Source: Vibrio sp. NTOU-M3 (GTDB lineage Bacteria; Pseudomonadota; Gammaproteobacteria; Enterobacterales; Vibrionaceae). From it: a DNA stretch of 64,000 nucleotides. Shown here in pieces: positions 9,723 through 20,181 of the stretch (the stretch's first letter is position 1; each line of letters opens with the position of its first letter). The notes below the pieces were generated by a model. The model was not told the origin of the DNA. It ran no database searches and saw only the letters and a list, made by a program, of their open reading frames with translations. A program made the position numbers and the translations under genes. The DNA is taken from contig NZ_CP162100.1 in the NCBI RefSeq assembly GCF_040869035.1, forward strand, positions 2,046,001 through 2,110,000. Reading direction: 5' to 3'.

Positions 9723-10493
9723 TTATTGACCATAAACATCGTAGTTAAAGTATTTAGCAGCAATTTCTTGATAAACACCTTGCTCACGTAACGATAGAAT
9801 TGCAGCATCCAGCTTCTTCGTTAAGTCTTTATCTTGCTTGCGAACAGCAATACCAAAGCCTTCACCAAACCATTTAGGATCGGTCAAAGAAGGGCCAACA
9901 AACTCATACGCTTCACCGCCAGCTTTATTCAAAACGCCTTCTTCAAGAGCAGAAGCGTCTCCTAGTACCGCAGCAATACGGCCGTTTGCAAGGTCAAGAT
10001 ATGCCTCATCAAATGAGCCATAACGTACAATTTCCACTTTGCCGCCATAGTTATCGGTTAGGTACTTATCATGCGTGGTTGCACGCTGTACGCCAATCTT
10101 CACACCGTCTAGCGCATCAAAGTTCAATCCAGCCCCTTTCTTTGCGATAAATTTGTTAGGGATTAGTGCATACTTGCCAGTAAAGTCGACTTTTTTCTTA
10201 CGTTCTTTCGTAATTGACATGGCTGCAATTATCGCATCGTATTTGCGAGCAAGTAGTGAAGGAATAATGCCATCCCAATCCTGAGGAACGATCTTACATT
10301 TCACTTGCATCTCTTTACATAATGCATTGGCCATATCAACATCAAACCCTTTCAAAGAGCCATCTGCTTCAGTCCAACTAAATGGAGGATACGCGCCTTC
10401 AATACCAAAACGAACGGTTTTCCATTCTTTCGCTTGGGCCATTCCTGTTGCTGCAGTAGCAGCTAAAGCTGCAACGACTAACCACTTTTTCAT
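9723..10493 (-). CDS. Periplasmic basic amino acid-binding protein (ArtJ/ArgT/HisJ type)
   Basis: A 256-residue SBP_bac_3 family protein with a Sec signal peptide (KKWLVVAALAATAATGMAQA, cleavage near residue 21). The mature part begins with VRFGIEGAYPPFSWTEADGSL and continues GFDVDMANALCKEMQ, the classic start of polar amino acid binding proteins. Two Cys (about residues 59 and 66) may form the disulfide known in ArgT/HisJ. It delivers basic amino acids to the neighbouring permeases and is the second gene of the operon. Confidence 0.88.
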   Translation of the reverse strand: MKKWLVVAALAATAATGMAQAKEWKTVRFGIEGAYPPFSWTEADGSLKGFDVDMANALCKEMQVKCKIVPQDWDGIIPSLLARKYDAIIAAMSITKERKKKVDFTGKYALIPNKFIAKKGAGLNFDALDGVKIGVQRATTHDKYLTDNYGGKVEIVRYGSFDEAYLDLANGRIAAVLGDASALEEGVLNKAGGEAYEFVGPSLTDPKWFGEGFGIAVRKQDKDLTKKLDAAILSLREQGVYQEIAAKYFNYDVYGQ

Positions 10494-10582
10494 TTCCGTA
10501 CTCCTGTGATTGTGTTTTCTTCGTTATATGTTGTTGTGTTTACTGTGTGCTCGATGGTTATCAAACACTTTAAATATAATTG

Positions 10583-11353
10583 CTAATAGATAGATGAGAT
10601 AAATTGCTGAAGACGCTCTGATTCTGGGTTAGTAAACAGTTTGGCAGGGTCACCCTGCTCCTCTACCAACCCTTGATGCAGAAACATCACATGATTTGAG
10701 ACATCGCGAGCAAACGCCATTTCATGAGTAACAACCAACATTGTTCGCCCTTCATCCGCGAGATCACGCATCACCCCCAAGACTTCCCCAACCAATTCTG
10801 GGTCAAGCGCAGAAGTCGGTTCGTCAAATAACATTACTTCAGGGTCAACCGCTAATGCACGTGCAATTGCCGCACGTTGCTGCTGTCCACCAGACAAGTG
10901 GCCTGGGTAGTAATCTTTGCGTTCATACAAACCAACCTTTTTTAACAAGGCGTTGGCATTTTCTATAGCTTGGGATTTCGGCACGCCTAAAACATGTACA
11001 GGAGCTTCAATTACATTCTCCAGTACCGTCATGTGCGACCAAAGATTAAATCCTTGAAATACCATCGCAAGGCGAGAACGAATACGTTGCACTTGTTTTT
11101 CATTAGCTGGGACAGATTCACCTTGACGATTATTCTTCATCTGAATGAGTTCACCATTTACCCAAATCTCGCCAGCGGTTGGGGTTTCTAACAAGTTGAT
11201 GCATCTAAGAAAGGTACTCTTACCTGAACCGGAAGAGCCGATAATTGAAATAACATCGCCTTTATGAGCTTCTAAAGAAATGCCTTTTAAAACTTCATTT
11301 TGGCCAAATGTTTTATGTAAATCCTTGATATCCAGAGCGGGTACTTCACTCAT
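10583..11353 (-). CDS. artP: Basic amino acid ABC transporter ATPase (HisP/ArtP type)
   Basis: A 256-residue ABC ATPase with Walker A GSSGSGKST (about residues 37-45), Q-loop VFQGFNLWSHMTV, signature LSGGQQQR, Walker B VMLFDEPTSALD and H-loop VVTHEM. The insert IQMKNNRQGESVPANEKQ between Walker A and Q-loop, and the length, are more HisP-like (257) than ArtP-like (242), although gene order follows artPIQM. It is the first gene of the operon, with an ARG box about 160 bases upstream. The symbol reflects position, not a settled substrate. Confidence 0.88.
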   Translation of the reverse strand: MSEVPALDIKDLHKTFGQNEVLKGISLEAHKGDVISIIGSSGSGKSTFLRCINLLETPTAGEIWVNGELIQMKNNRQGESVPANEKQVQRIRSRLAMVFQGFNLWSHMTVLENVIEAPVHVLGVPKSQAIENANALLKKVGLYERKDYYPGHLSGGQQQRAAIARALAVDPEVMLFDEPTSALDPELVGEVLGVMRDLADEGRTMLVVTHEMAFARDVSNHVMFLHQGLVEEQGDPAKLFTNPESERLQQFISSIY

Positions 11354-11509
11354 CCGCTTATACTCCCTGTATTGTGTATACCATTTTTAATTATCTATAT
11401 TAGGTATTCCTAAAAGCTGTTGCCTTCAGTTCGATACAAACTAGCACTAGACCTTATGACATGCAACAAATTATTAACCTATCAAAATGGGATATCAAGC
11501 CACTTTATC

Positions 11510-11523
11510 TGAGTATATATTCA
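11510..11523. promoter_or_regulatory. Candidate ARG box (ArgR operator)
   Basis: TGAGTATATATTCA differs at one position from the ArgR core TGAAT-N4-ATTCA, with an all-AT centre. It lies 156 bases upstream of the transporter ATPase gene. ArgR represses art genes in E. coli, usually through paired boxes 3 bp apart; a convincing second box is not visible here. Confidence 0.55.
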
Positions 11524-11763
11524 TCATGCGGGTTTATATCCTAACAAATGCGCATAAAACACCATTAGACACCACAATGTATTGCACGCACCTAATTAAC
11601 ATTTTTATAAAAACACGATCCAGCGCAACCAACCAACAAAGGCGTTACACATACAGTTCAGGTCTAAGAAAAATTACAATGTGAAATATTATTTCAATCG
11701 AATAAATGTGAAGATATCGTAAACTCCATAGCTGTGTAGTTTTCTTTCACATTCTTTCATAAA

Positions 11764-11777
11764 GTGATCTAAATCAA
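11764..11777. promoter_or_regulatory. Candidate FNR box upstream of DUF3360 gene
   Basis: GTGATCTAAATCAA matches TTGAT-N4-ATCAA at 9 of 10 fixed positions. A -10-like GATAAA follows at 11798-11803, which puts the box near -41.5 of a start at about 11812, the class II activator position. This predicts anaerobic induction with a leader of about 195 bases. Confidence 0.6.
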
Positions 11778-12007
11778 TCACTCTTTAGGGTTACCAAGAT
11801 AAACTCCACAACGAAAGTCAAAGCCTCACTTCAGACGCTTTTTCTTTGTACATGCCACACATTGAAGCACAGCAATTGCTTGCTACATGTATATCAAGGC
11901 AAAGTACCTGCAGCAGGAAGCAGCAAACCGTTTTATCAGAACTGTTCGAAGACAATAATTATTGAGCAGTTTTAAAGCACTACAACTTTTTTAAATATGA
12001 GGAATCT

Positions 12008-13555
12008 ATGTCAGACGCAGTCAATAAACCGCATTCTGATTCGGATATCGAGAATAAAAGCTATCAGGAGCTGCATCGTCCAGCTTCTGAGTTCGCTACC
12101 CGCTCTGATTACCTAGATCACGAACTGCAAATCATGAAGCCTCGTCGCTTCGGCCTTAACCTTCCAGGTCGTGATTTTCGCTTCGAATTAGAAGACTTGG
12201 TACCTGCACTAGCTGGTACTATCGGTATTATCGCAATGTATTCTGCGGTAATGATGTCGTGGGCTGATGGTCTAACAGCGGCTTGGGATCATGTAAACTT
12301 AGGTAAAGAGTTTGCTATCGAAGTCGCTCGTGTAGAAATGCTCTTCCCTGCTCTATTTTTCTGTGTGATTGCATCTGGTTTTATCAACCCGAGGGCAAAC
12401 CTTGCAGGCAACCACGGCCCTATGATCCCTCTTATCGGTGCGATTGCTCTTGCCGGTGCTCACCCTCTGGCTTTGGCGATTCTTCTTGGTGTATTTGGCC
12501 TTCTACTTAGTTACTTTAAAGGCGGCTCCAAGTTAGTTAATTTGACGTCTGAAGGTACGGCTGGTGGCTTGCTCATTTTCCTTGGTTTTACAGGTACAAT
12601 GAGCCAGATAACCTCCATCCAAACTTGGGCTACTGGATTGCAATCTGCAGATATTGCCGCTGGTAGTATGGGCTATGTTGGTTTAGTCGTCTTAGGTATC
12701 AACATCGTGTTGTACGCATTCTTGGCGAAGATCAACATGCGTTGGTTAGCGATCCCAGTTTGTGCGTTCACAGGTTTGATTATCGCACTGGTGCTTGGCG
12801 CAGGCTTCGATCTACGCTTTGAAACCGAAATGGGCTTGCCAAACTTAAACCCTGTATATTGGTGGGGCAGCACAGAAACAGGTTGGCAACTTGGCCTACC
12901 AAACCTTGAGCACTTTATCGCATCATTACCATTTGCCATTCTTGCTGTAGCAATGTGGTCACCAGACTTCCTTGGTCACCGTATCTTCCAAGAACTGAAC
13001 TACCCTAAGAAGACAGAAAAAGTATTAATGGATGTTGATGACACCATGACCATGTGTTCTGTTCGCCAAATGGTAGGTACAGCGCTTGGTGGCGGTAACA
13101 TCACATCTTCATGGGGTACATACATGATCCCTGCTGCAATCGCAAAACGTCCAATTCCTGGTGGCGCAATCATTCTAGGCCTACTGGTAATGACGATTGC
13201 TATCCTTGGTTTCCCAATGGACGTTGCTGTATGGCCACCAGTAATGCGCGTTGCACTGCTAGTTGGTGTATTCCTTCCTTTACTAGAAGCAGGTATGCAG
13301 ATGGTAAAAGATACAAAAGATTCGCAAGCTGCGGGTATCTGTATCTTTGGTTCTGCTGTCGTAAACCCAGTGCTAGCTTGGGCGCTAACGATGCTACTGG
13401 ACAATAACGGTTTGATTGGTGACAAAGAGCGCGCATCTAAACTATCGTTCATAGACAAAATCGTTATCCCGGGCGGTGTACTAGTTATCTGTCTGATTGC
13501 TATGCTTGCTGTAGGTATGCTAGAAAGCCAATACGGCATTAAAGCTTGGCTATAA
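12008..13555 (+). CDS. DUF3360 multi-spanning membrane protein (probable transporter)
   Basis: A 515-residue protein with a hydrophilic N-terminus of about 65 residues and about 10-12 hydrophobic segments. It matches my recollection of the Vibrio family DUF3360. Its layout, with short motifs such as NPRANLAGNHGPMIPLIG in a half-helix region and NITSSWGTYMIPAA, recalls the SulP/nucleobase permease fold, but I cannot assign a substrate. It lies immediately upstream of pflB, the place occupied by the formate channel focA in E. coli, and has its own FNR-type promoter and terminator. A role in export or uptake of a fermentation-linked anion is only an inference from position. The ATG at 12008 follows GAGGAATCT. 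Confidence 0.8.
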   Translation: MSDAVNKPHSDSDIENKSYQELHRPASEFATRSDYLDHELQIMKPRRFGLNLPGRDFRFELEDLVPALAGTIGIIAMYSAVMMSWADGLTAAWDHVNLGKEFAIEVARVEMLFPALFFCVIASGFINPRANLAGNHGPMIPLIGAIALAGAHPLALAILLGVFGLLLSYFKGGSKLVNLTSEGTAGGLLIFLGFTGTMSQITSIQTWATGLQSADIAAGSMGYVGLVVLGINIVLYAFLAKINMRWLAIPVCAFTGLIIALVLGAGFDLRFETEMGLPNLNPVYWWGSTETGWQLGLPNLEHFIASLPFAILAVAMWSPDFLGHRIFQELNYPKKTEKVLMDVDDTMTMCSVRQMVGTALGGGNITSSWGTYMIPAAIAKRPIPGGAIILGLLVMTIAILGFPMDVAVWPPVMRVALLVGVFLPLLEAGMQMVKDTKDSQAAGICIFGSAVVNPVLAWALTMLLDNNGLIGDKERASKLSFIDKIVIPGGVLVICLIAMLAVGMLESQYGIKAWL

Positions 13556-13570
13556 GCTCAAATTATTTGA

Positions 13571-13598
13571 GGGTGGCAGCAATTGCCACCCCCTTTTT
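13571..13598 (+). terminator. Terminator after DUF3360 gene
   Basis: GGGTGGCA/TGCCACCC forms an 8-bp stem with a small loop, followed by a run of Ts. It separates the DUF3360 transcript from pflB, so the two genes are not a simple focA-pflB style operon. Confidence 0.85.
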
Positions 13599-13840
13599 AT
13601 CGATTTTTTTGAGGATTTATTGATTTAGTTTAAGGTTTGCAAAAAAATTTTAGTATACCCTTGAAAACAAGTAAGGAAGTTCCCATATAAAACGTAGTGA
13701 CAATATTTATAGTTTTATGAACGTCATTTAAAGACTATACATATTGTTATTCATAAGAGTGTACTTGTCCTCCTAGTGGGGATAGCTGGCTCAACGGCTA
13801 GAATAGTACGTGTTTTTTCTACTAAAAAGGTAGGTATGTC

Positions 13841-16117
13841 ATGGCAGAGCAATTTGCTAAAGCTTGGGAAGGTTTTGCTGAAGGTAATTGGCAAAACGAA
13901 GTAAACGTTCGTGATTTCATTCAGAAGAACTACGCACCGTATGAAGGCGACGAATCTTTCCTAGTTTCTGAAGGTACTGAAGCAACTAACAAGCTTTGGG
14001 CTAAGGTAATGGAAGGTATCAAACTGGAGAACTCTACTCACGCTCCTGTTGATTTCGATACTTCAGTTATCTCTACCATCACTGCTCACGATGCAGGCTA
14101 CATCGAGAAAGACCTAGAAACTATCGTAGGTCTACAAACAGAAGCTCCTCTAAAACGTGCAATCATGCCAAACGGCGGTGTACGTATGATCGAAGGTTCT
14201 TGTAAAGCTTACGGTCGTGAACTTGACCCACAAGTTTCAAAAATCTTCTCTGAGTACCGCAAAACACACAACCAAGGTGTTTTCGACGTTTACTCTCCAG
14301 ATATCCTAAAATGTCGTAAATCTGGTGTTCTAACTGGTCTTCCAGATGCATACGGCCGTGGTCGTATCATCGGTGACTACCGTCGTGTAGCACTATACGG
14401 TGTAGACTTCCTGATCAAAGACAAAGTAGCTCAATTCCACTCAACTCAAGAAAAACTTGAAGCGGGTGATGACCTACAAATGACTATGCAGCTTCGTGAA
14501 GAGATTCAAGAGCAGCACCGTGCACTAGGTCAAATGAAAGAAATGGCAGCTAAGTACGGCTTCGACATTTCTGGTCCTGCGACTAACGCTCAAGAAGCTA
14601 TCCAGTGGACTTACTTCGGTTACCTTGCAGCTGTTAAATCTCAAAACGGCGCGGCAATGTCTCTAGGTCGTACTTCTACGTTCCTTGACGTTTACGTTGA
14701 GCGTGATATCGCAAACGGTGTTATCACTGAAGAACAAGCTCAGGAAATGATCGACCACTTCGTAATGAAACTACGTATGGTTCGCTTCCTACGTACTCCT
14801 GAGTACGATGAGCTATTCTCTGGCGACCCAATCTGGGCTACAGAATCTATGGGTGGTATGGGTGTTGACGGTCGTACGCTAGTTACACGTACAAACTTCC
14901 GTTTCCTAAACACACTATACACAATGGGTCCTTCTCCAGAGCCAAACATCACTGTACTTTGGTCTGAGCAACTACCTGACGGCTTCAAGAAGTTCTGTGC
15001 GAAAGTATCTATCGATACTTCTTCTATCCAGTACGAGAACGATGACCTAATGCGTCCAGATTTCGACAACGATGACTACGCTATCGCTTGTTGTGTATCT
15101 CCAATGGTTATCGGTAAGCACATGCAGTTCTTCGGTGCTCGTGCAAACCTTGCAAAAACGCTTCTTTACGTTATCAACGGCGGTGTTGATGAGAAATTGA
15201 AGATGCAAGTTGGTCCTAAGACTGAAGCGATGACTGACGAAGTTCTTGACTTCGACAAAGTGTGGGCAGGCCTAGACAACCTAATGGATTGGCTAGCTAA
15301 ACAATACGTGACTGCACTAAACGCAATCCACTACTCTCACGACAAATACAGCTACGAAGCGGCTCTAATGGCTCTTCATGACCGTGACGTTCGTCGTACT
15401 ATGGCTTGTGGTATCGCTGGTCTATCTGTTGCAGCTGACTCACTATCTGCAATCAAACACGCGAAAGTTAAACCTATCCGTGATGAAGACGGCATTGCAA
15501 TCGACTTCGAAATCGAAGGCGATTACCCTAAATTTGGTAACAACGACGCACGTGTTGATGACATGGCTTGTGAACTTGTTTCTAACTTCATGGGTAAAAT
15601 CCGTAAGCTTAAGACTTACCGTGATGCAATCCCTACTCAGTCTATCCTTACTATCACATCTAACGTTGTGTACGGTAAGAAAACAGGTACTACACCTGAT
15701 GGCCGTAAAGCAGGCGCTCCTTTCGCTCCTGGTGCAAACCCAATGCACGGTCGTGATGAGAAAGGTGCAGTAGCATCACTAACATCTGTAGGTAAACTAC
15801 CGTTTGCTGACGCTAAAGATGGTATCTCTTACACATTCTCTATCGTACCAAACGCACTAGGTAAAGAAGAGAACTCTCAACGTTCTAACCTTGCAGGTCT
15901 AATGGATGGTTACTTCCACCACGAAGCTGGTATCGAAGGTGGTCAACACCTAAACGTGAACGTTCTTAACCGTGAAACTCTAGAAGACGCAGTTAAGCAC
16001 CCAGAGAAATACCCTCAGCTAACAATCCGTGTATCTGGTTACGCTGTACGCTTTAACTCTCTAACTGCAGAGCAACAAGCTGACGTAATTGCACGTACTT
16101 TCACTGAGTCTCTATAA
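13841..16117 (+). CDS. pflB: Formate C-acetyltransferase (pyruvate formate-lyase)
   Basis: A 758-residue glycyl-radical enzyme that converts pyruvate and CoA to acetyl-CoA and formate in anaerobic cytosol. The adjacent catalytic cysteines appear in [13 protein letters not shown], and the glycyl-radical loop RVSGYAVRF near the C-terminus places the radical Gly at residue 733 (E. coli Gly734). Length and sequence are close to E. coli PflB (760). Codon use is strongly biased to preferred codons, as expected for a very highly expressed gene. PflA, which generates the radical, is encoded 3.3 kb downstream beyond two unrelated genes. The 285-base upstream region holds TTGAAA (13661) and TATAAA (13686) as possible promoter elements. 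Confidence 0.97.
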   Translation: MAEQFAKAWEGFAEGNWQNEVNVRDFIQKNYAPYEGDESFLVSEGTEATNKLWAKVMEGIKLENSTHAPVDFDTSVISTITAHDAGYIEKDLETIVGLQTEAPLKRAIMPNGGVRMIEGSCKAYGRELDPQVSKIFSEYRKTHNQGVFDVYSPDILKCRKSGVLTGLPDAYGRGRIIGDYRRVALYGVDFLIKDKVAQFHSTQEKLEAGDDLQMTMQLREEIQEQHRALGQMKEMAAKYGFDISGPATNAQEAIQWTYFGYLAAVKSQNGAAMSLGRTSTFLDVYVERDIANGVITEEQAQEMIDHFVMKLRMVRFLRTPEYDELFSGDPIWATESMGGMGVDGRTLVTRTNFRFLNTLYTMGPSPEPNITVLWSEQLPDGFKKFCAKVSIDTSSIQYENDDLMRPDFDNDDYAIACCVSPMVIGKHMQFFGARANLAKTLLYVINGGVDEKLKMQVGPKTEAMTDEVLDFDKVWAGLDNLMDWLAKQYVTALNAIHYSHDKYSYEAALMALHDRDVRRTMACGIAGLSVAADSLSAIKHAKVKPIRDEDGIAIDFEIEGDYPKFGNNDARVDDMACELVSNFMGKIRKLKTYRDAIPTQSILTITSNVVYGKKTGTTPDGRKAGAPFAPGANPMHGRDEKGAVASLTSVGKLPFADAKDGISYTFSIVPNALGKEENSQRSNLAGLMDGYFHHEAGIEGGQHLNVNVLNRETLEDAVKHPEKYPQLTIRVSGYAVRFNSLTAEQQADVIARTFTESL

Positions 16118-16137
16118 TCTCAGCTGAATGATTGATA

Positions 16138-16165
16138 AAGCCCCGCTATTTAAGCGGGGCTTTTT
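16138..16165 (+). terminator. pflB terminator
   Basis: GCCCCGC (16140-16146) and GCGGGGC (16154-16160) form a strong stem flanked by AA and followed by five Ts. Confidence 0.92.
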
Positions 16166-16303
16166 ATTGCTAGCTATTTGCAATTACACGTCTATCATAT
16201 CGACATCTTCCACACTTCTTGCGTCAAATTAATAGCTTATTAAAGCGGGCATACTTTTTGTATGTAATATGAAAACCACTGCAAATAACAAGAAAAATTG
16301 CCT

Positions 16304-17281
16304 ATGAAGTACCTGCGCGTTTTACCGTTACTTTTACTTGCTACCGGAGCATCAGCATCTGATCGTTCTACCATTTCTTTTACACTAGATAATGATGGTG
16401 TTTTTGGTGTTGACGAGGATTATACAAACGGGATCTTTTTGACCTATACCTCCGGTGCGATTGACCCAAACTGGTTAACCAAACCTTTAAGCCTTAGCAT
16501 GTGGGGAGCCACTTCTCTAGATAAGTTCGAATTTACTATCGGACACAAAATGTGGACACCTTCTGATATTGAAGCTACGGAGCCATTGGCAAATGACCGC
16601 CCTTATGCGGGCTATTTACATACTTCGCTTAATTATATTAGCTTGCACCCACAACAAGCCCAGCGTTTTAATTTGACGATCGGTACAACCGGTGAAAGTT
16701 CACTTGCAGACAAAGCCCAAAACTTCGTACATAGCATTACGGGTTCAGATGACCCACTAGGTTGGGAGTACCAAGTAGAAGAAAAAATTGTTGGTAGCAT
16801 TGGATACCTCAGCCACTTCAACTGGATGCGTGAACGTTCAATCGCGAACACAGATTGGGAGGTTTCCAATATTTCTGAAGTAAATGTTGGGAACTATCGA
16901 AGTGATATCTCTACAGGTCTTATGTTCCGCTGGGGTAGTGACTTAGCTGGTAACATGGGAGCAGCTAATATTGACACCGAAAATCCTTTCAGACCCGGGA
17001 TGATAGGAGCATCAAAAGGCGGATGGTTCCTGTTTGGTGGAGTTGAAGGCCGCTATCGTTTTAACGACTACACGCTAGAGGGAGATAGACCGGGCATTCC
17101 TGACCCTGAGAATTATCCAGTCACGCTTGAAAGCCTCCAAGCTTCAGCCGTATTAGGCGTTGCTTGGTACAACGATTACCTTGGTGCAAGCTTTACCACT
17201 ACCGCTAAATCACCAGAATATAAAGAAGCCACCAGTAGCGTCTATGGTACGGGTAGCCTCTCTCTATACGCATTTTTCTAA
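16304..17281 (+). CDS. lpxR: LpxR-family lipid A 3'-O-deacylase (outer membrane)
   Basis: A 325-residue protein with a signal peptide ([18 protein letters not shown]) and a mature start [19 protein letters not shown]. The paired acidic DND and DEDYTNG, then NDRPYAGY, are the conserved active-site and Ca-binding region of LpxR (DUF2219). The C-terminus ends in Phe, as in most outer-membrane beta-barrels. LpxR removes the 3'-acyloxyacyl chain of lipid A and so alters endotoxin recognition. I prefer the ATG at 16304 over an in-frame TTG at 16298. Its stop codon overlaps by 3 bases the stop of the convergent chemoreceptor gene. Confidence 0.85.
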   Translation: MKYLRVLPLLLLATGASASDRSTISFTLDNDGVFGVDEDYTNGIFLTYTSGAIDPNWLTKPLSLSMWGATSLDKFEFTIGHKMWTPSDIEATEPLANDRPYAGYLHTSLNYISLHPQQAQRFNLTIGTTGESSLADKAQNFVHSITGSDDPLGWEYQVEEKIVGSIGYLSHFNWMRERSIANTDWEVSNISEVNVGNYRSDISTGLMFRWGSDLAGNMGAANIDTENPFRPGMIGASKGGWFLFGGVEGRYRFNDYTLEGDRPGIPDPENYPVTLESLQASAVLGVAWYNDYLGASFTTTAKSPEYKEATSSVYGTGSLSLYAFF

Positions 17282-19158
17282 ATCGCAAACCTCTGGCAGT
17301 CTTGATTGAGGCTGCTAGAGCGTTGATCAACTACTTGACTCACCGCCCGTAATTGTTCGTTATTGTCTTCCAAATCTTTCATCGCTGAAGACATCTGAGT
17401 CATGCTATCGGCCATTGACTGACTTGTCGTCGCCAACTCTTTAATCGACGTAAATATTACGTCGGTTTGATGGGACGCTTCATCGGCTTTTTCGATGATC
17501 ACATTGAGTGCTTGCATAGCCTCGTGTCCTTTCTCTTGCCCGGATTTCATCGATGATTCAGATTGTCCGATGTATTGAATCACTTCAGCACTTTCATTTT
17601 TCATCGTATCGATGGTTTCGGAAATTTCATTTACAGCATCGACTGTTCGAACTGCCAAGCTTCGCACCTCGTCAGCGACAACCGCAAACCCCCTACCTTG
17701 TTCCCCTGCTCTCGCAGCCTCTATTGCAGCATTTAACGCTAACAGATTGGTTTGTTCTGCAATTCCGTTGATGATTTCCATAACAGCATCCACTTTAGAT
17801 GAAGCTTCTTCCAATTGTTGGATATGTGTGGCTGCGGACTTAAGGATATTTGCTACCTCCTCTAGCGAACCGATTGCAGAACCGATCACTTTAGCCCCTT
17901 CTTCTGCCGAATGTGTGGAAGAGCGGCTAATATCCGCCACAAATTCAAGCGAACTTGAAACCTCTTGGGTGGTAACACTCACCTGTTCTGTCGCTGACGC
18001 TAAAACTTGAGTCTGTCCCAGAACTTCCGTTTGGTGATGAGCAAGTTTATCCAACCCATGACTAAGCTCCGCAGCGTTTTCAGACAAAGCATTACTGCTT
18101 CCCTGAACACCTTTGATCAACGCTCCTAAATTCCCACAACTTTGATTGATCGTTTTTGCTAACTGGTTGAACTCATCATTGGGATTGTTCGATAAAGACA
18201 TCCGCTGAGACAAATCCCCTTTTGAGATCGCTTGCAGAATTTGGCTGATCTGTTTAAGGGACTTTGAAAGGCTGATGCTGGCGGTCATAAATATCGCAAC
18301 AGTAAATATGGCAAGAATGGCACAAGCAAAAACCACTGACCAAGTTGTTTCCAAGGCGGCGTTATCGGCAGAAACTTGAAACTCACTGCTCATTGTACCC
18401 AGTGTTAGCGTTGTTTCATTGATAACCGATGTAAAATTGCTTTCGTTAACGAGCAATTGCTGCTCCACTTCTCCCAGCTGTTGAGAAAGCTCGCTGACTC
18501 GAAGAAAGGTTTCTTTAAAGCTGTTTATTTCTGCTTCGTACAACTCTAACATCGCATACACATTCGACATGCTCACAAAGCCAGCCATCGCTCGATTAAA
18601 CAGCTTTAAATTATTCTCGTTCGGCTGTAACAAGTAGTTTTGTTGTGCCTTGATCATTGCTTGAAAATCCGAGTTCAATGTCACCATGCCCGTCTCTTCG
18701 ATTTTCTTTTCAATTGTTGACGCATACTCTTTAAGTAAGCCAAGTTTCCCTTCGTCAACATTGAACCCCAGCTCAGACTTTAATGTCATCCAAGGCAACA
18801 ACGCTTGTTTAAATTCATTCGCACTCGATTGAATACCGTCCGCTTGCTCAGCAAGGCTTAGCTCTGCCAAAAACTTGGCATTTTTCTCAACATCAGAAAC
18901 TATTGATGCCAATTTTTCTTCTACCGTACTTACTTCAGAGCCCGTCATATCATCAAGCTCACCAGACAGTGAAAGAAGCTTACTTTGAGTTCGATAAAGA
19001 GAAAGTGAACCAGTAGCAACCTCCCCACTCGATTGGTATTGGTGGCTCATTACGTTCAAACGCGCCGTTGTAAATATTCCCAAAGCAATAAAACCAACAG
19101 ACAAGACTACCAGTAGTAGTGTCATCTTTTGCTTTTGTGACAGAGCAAATAAATCCAT
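17278..19158 (-). CDS. Methyl-accepting chemotaxis protein with helical periplasmic domain
   Basis: A 626-residue chemoreceptor: TM1 at about residues 12-32, a mostly helical periplasmic domain (about 33-268) rich in Leu, Glu and Gln, TM2 at about 269-296, HAMP (about 297-350), and the signalling domain with the tip [20 protein letters not shown] near residue 465. The periplasmic part looks like a four-helix or HBM-type bundle rather than Cache; the ligand is unknown. It is divergent from pflA, and an ArcA-like repeat lies in the shared intergenic region, so anaerobic coregulation is possible. Confidence 0.92.
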   Translation of the reverse strand: MDLFALSQKQKMTLLLVVLSVGFIALGIFTTARLNVMSHQYQSSGEVATGSLSLYRTQSKLLSLSGELDDMTGSEVSTVEEKLASIVSDVEKNAKFLAELSLAEQADGIQSSANEFKQALLPWMTLKSELGFNVDEGKLGLLKEYASTIEKKIEETGMVTLNSDFQAMIKAQQNYLLQPNENNLKLFNRAMAGFVSMSNVYAMLELYEAEINSFKETFLRVSELSQQLGEVEQQLLVNESNFTSVINETTLTLGTMSSEFQVSADNAALETTWSVVFACAILAIFTVAIFMTASISLSKSLKQISQILQAISKGDLSQRMSLSNNPNDEFNQLAKTINQSCGNLGALIKGVQGSSNALSENAAELSHGLDKLAHHQTEVLGQTQVLASATEQVSVTTQEVSSSLEFVADISRSSTHSAEEGAKVIGSAIGSLEEVANILKSAATHIQQLEEASSKVDAVMEIINGIAEQTNLLALNAAIEAARAGEQGRGFAVVADEVRSLAVRTVDAVNEISETIDTMKNESAEVIQYIGQSESSMKSGQEKGHEAMQALNVIIEKADEASHQTDVIFTSIKELATTSQSMADSMTQMSSAMKDLEDNNEQLRAVSQVVDQRSSSLNQDCQRFAI

Positions 19159-19240
19159 AGCTATTCCTTAGTCATCAAACTATATGACTTCCAAAAACCT
19201 TATGTTTTATGCATCCATGATTATTTATATTTTTATCATT

Positions 19241-19260
19241 TATAACAATTTTATAACAAT
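19241..19260. promoter_or_regulatory. 11-bp direct repeat, candidate ArcA-P site
   Basis: TTATAACAAT occurs twice at 19240-19249 and 19251-19260, an 11-bp period. Read on the minus strand this is TTGTTATAAAATTGTTATAA, which fits the ArcA direct-repeat pattern of TGTTA elements 11 bp apart. It lies between the divergent chemoreceptor gene and pflA. ArcA activates the pfl region in E. coli; binding here is inferred. Confidence 0.5.
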
Positions 19261-19386
19261 ATTTTTGTGCTATGTACGCTTTTTTAAACAAACTCAGTAA
19301 AATCAGCGTTAACACCGCATAGCGCTATTTAAACCGCACTTTTTGTAATAAAATAACAACCAAAATTACTAAATAGAGATGAGCTC

Positions 19387-20127
19387 ATGTCAACAACTGG
19401 TCGTATTCATTCTTTTGAATCTTGCGGAACCGTAGACGGACCTGGTATTCGCTTTATAGTCTTCCTGCAAGGTTGCCTAATGCGTTGTAAGTACTGTCAC
19501 AACCGCGATACTTGGGACACACACGATGGAAAAGAAGTGACCGTTGAAGAGATCATCAGTGAAGCGAAAACTTATCGCCACTTCATGAACGCTTCTGGTG
19601 GTGGTGTTACATGTTCAGGTGGAGAAGCAATGCTTCAACCTGAATTTGTACGCGATTTTTTCCGTGCAGCGAAAGCTGAAGGTATTCACACTTGCTTGGA
19701 TACAAACGGATATATCCGAAAACACACCGATGTGATTGATGAAGTCCTTGAAGCTACCGACTTAGTTATGTTGGATTTAAAGCACATGAAAGATGAGATC
19801 CACCAAGATTTTATCGGTGTATCCAACCGTCGAGTCCTTGATTTTGCTCGGTACTTACATAGCGTAGGACAAACCACATGGATTCGTTATGTAGTCGTTC
19901 CTGGCTATACCGACGATGAAGAAGCCGCGCATATGCTGGGTGAGTTCATTAAAGATATGGACAACATCGAGAAAGTTGAACTCCTTCCGTACCACAAATT
20001 GGGTGCACATAAGTGGGAAGCTCTGGGAATCGAGTATCCATTAGATGGTGTAAACCCACCACCAAAAGAAACAATGGACAACATCGTATCAATTCTTGAG
20101 CAGTATCACTCAAACGTAAAATACTGA
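19387..20127 (+). CDS. pflA: Pyruvate formate-lyase 1-activating enzyme
   Basis: A 246-residue radical SAM enzyme that abstracts hydrogen from the active-site Gly of PflB. The cluster motif CLMRCKYC gives Cys30, Cys34 and Cys37, preceded by the glycyl-radical activase signature [10 protein letters not shown]. Downstream, [17 protein letters not shown] contains the SAM-binding GGE region. The length equals E. coli PflA (246). The gene is separated from pflB by lpxR and a chemoreceptor gene, unlike the adjacent pair in E. coli, so it has its own promoter and terminator. Confidence 0.96.
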   Translation: MSTTGRIHSFESCGTVDGPGIRFIVFLQGCLMRCKYCHNRDTWDTHDGKEVTVEEIISEAKTYRHFMNASGGGVTCSGGEAMLQPEFVRDFFRAAKAEGIHTCLDTNGYIRKHTDVIDEVLEATDLVMLDLKHMKDEIHQDFIGVSNRRVLDFARYLHSVGQTTWIRYVVVPGYTDDEEAAHMLGEFIKDMDNIEKVELLPYHKLGAHKWEALGIEYPLDGVNPPPKETMDNIVSILEQYHSNVKY

Positions 20128-20150
20128 TTTCCCATTTGCTTTAATTCATA

Positions 20151-20181
20151 AAAAATACCAACCTGAAGGTTGGTATTTTTT
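20151..20181 (+). terminator. pflA terminator abutting the next start codon
   Basis: A perfect 13-bp stem AAAAATACCAACC/GGTTGGTATTTTT with a TGAA tetraloop ends at 20180, directly before the ATG at 20182 of the next gene. Confidence 0.92.

Larger units (their letters stand above)
11354..12007. other. Long divergent intergenic region, art operon / DUF3360 gene
   Basis: This 654-base AT-rich region separates two divergent units. It holds an ARG box (11510-11523) on the art side and an FNR box (11764-11777) on the DUF3360 side. A 65-codon open frame at 11487-11684 looks non-coding. No hairpin terminator or RNA gene was recognised between 11530 and 11750. Confidence 0.6.

Noticed and set aside
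11527..11540. Possible second ARG box 3 bases after the first
   Set aside because: Only a few consensus positions match; too weak to report as a site.
11487..11684. 65-codon open frame in the art/DUF3360 intergenic region
   Set aside because: No ribosome site, low-complexity AT-rich composition, and it covers the ARG box; it looks like regulatory DNA.
13000..13539. 179-codon open frame antisense to the DUF3360 gene
   Set aside because: It lies wholly within a confident membrane protein gene; its Ser/Thr/Ile/Pro-rich translation is typical of a shadow frame.
13621..13636. Possible FNR box upstream of pflB (TTGATTTAGTTTAA)
   Set aside because: The left half is perfect but the right half is poor; pflB may well be FNR-controlled, but this site does not show it.
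15378..15773. 131-codon open frame inside pflB in another frame
   Set aside because: Repetitive Leu/Ser/Val composition caused by the strongly biased codons of pflB; no independent start signal.
16250..16264. CATAC-T5-GTATG inverted repeat before lpxR
   Set aside because: Short and AT-rich with no matching known operator; may be chance, so not listed as a feature.
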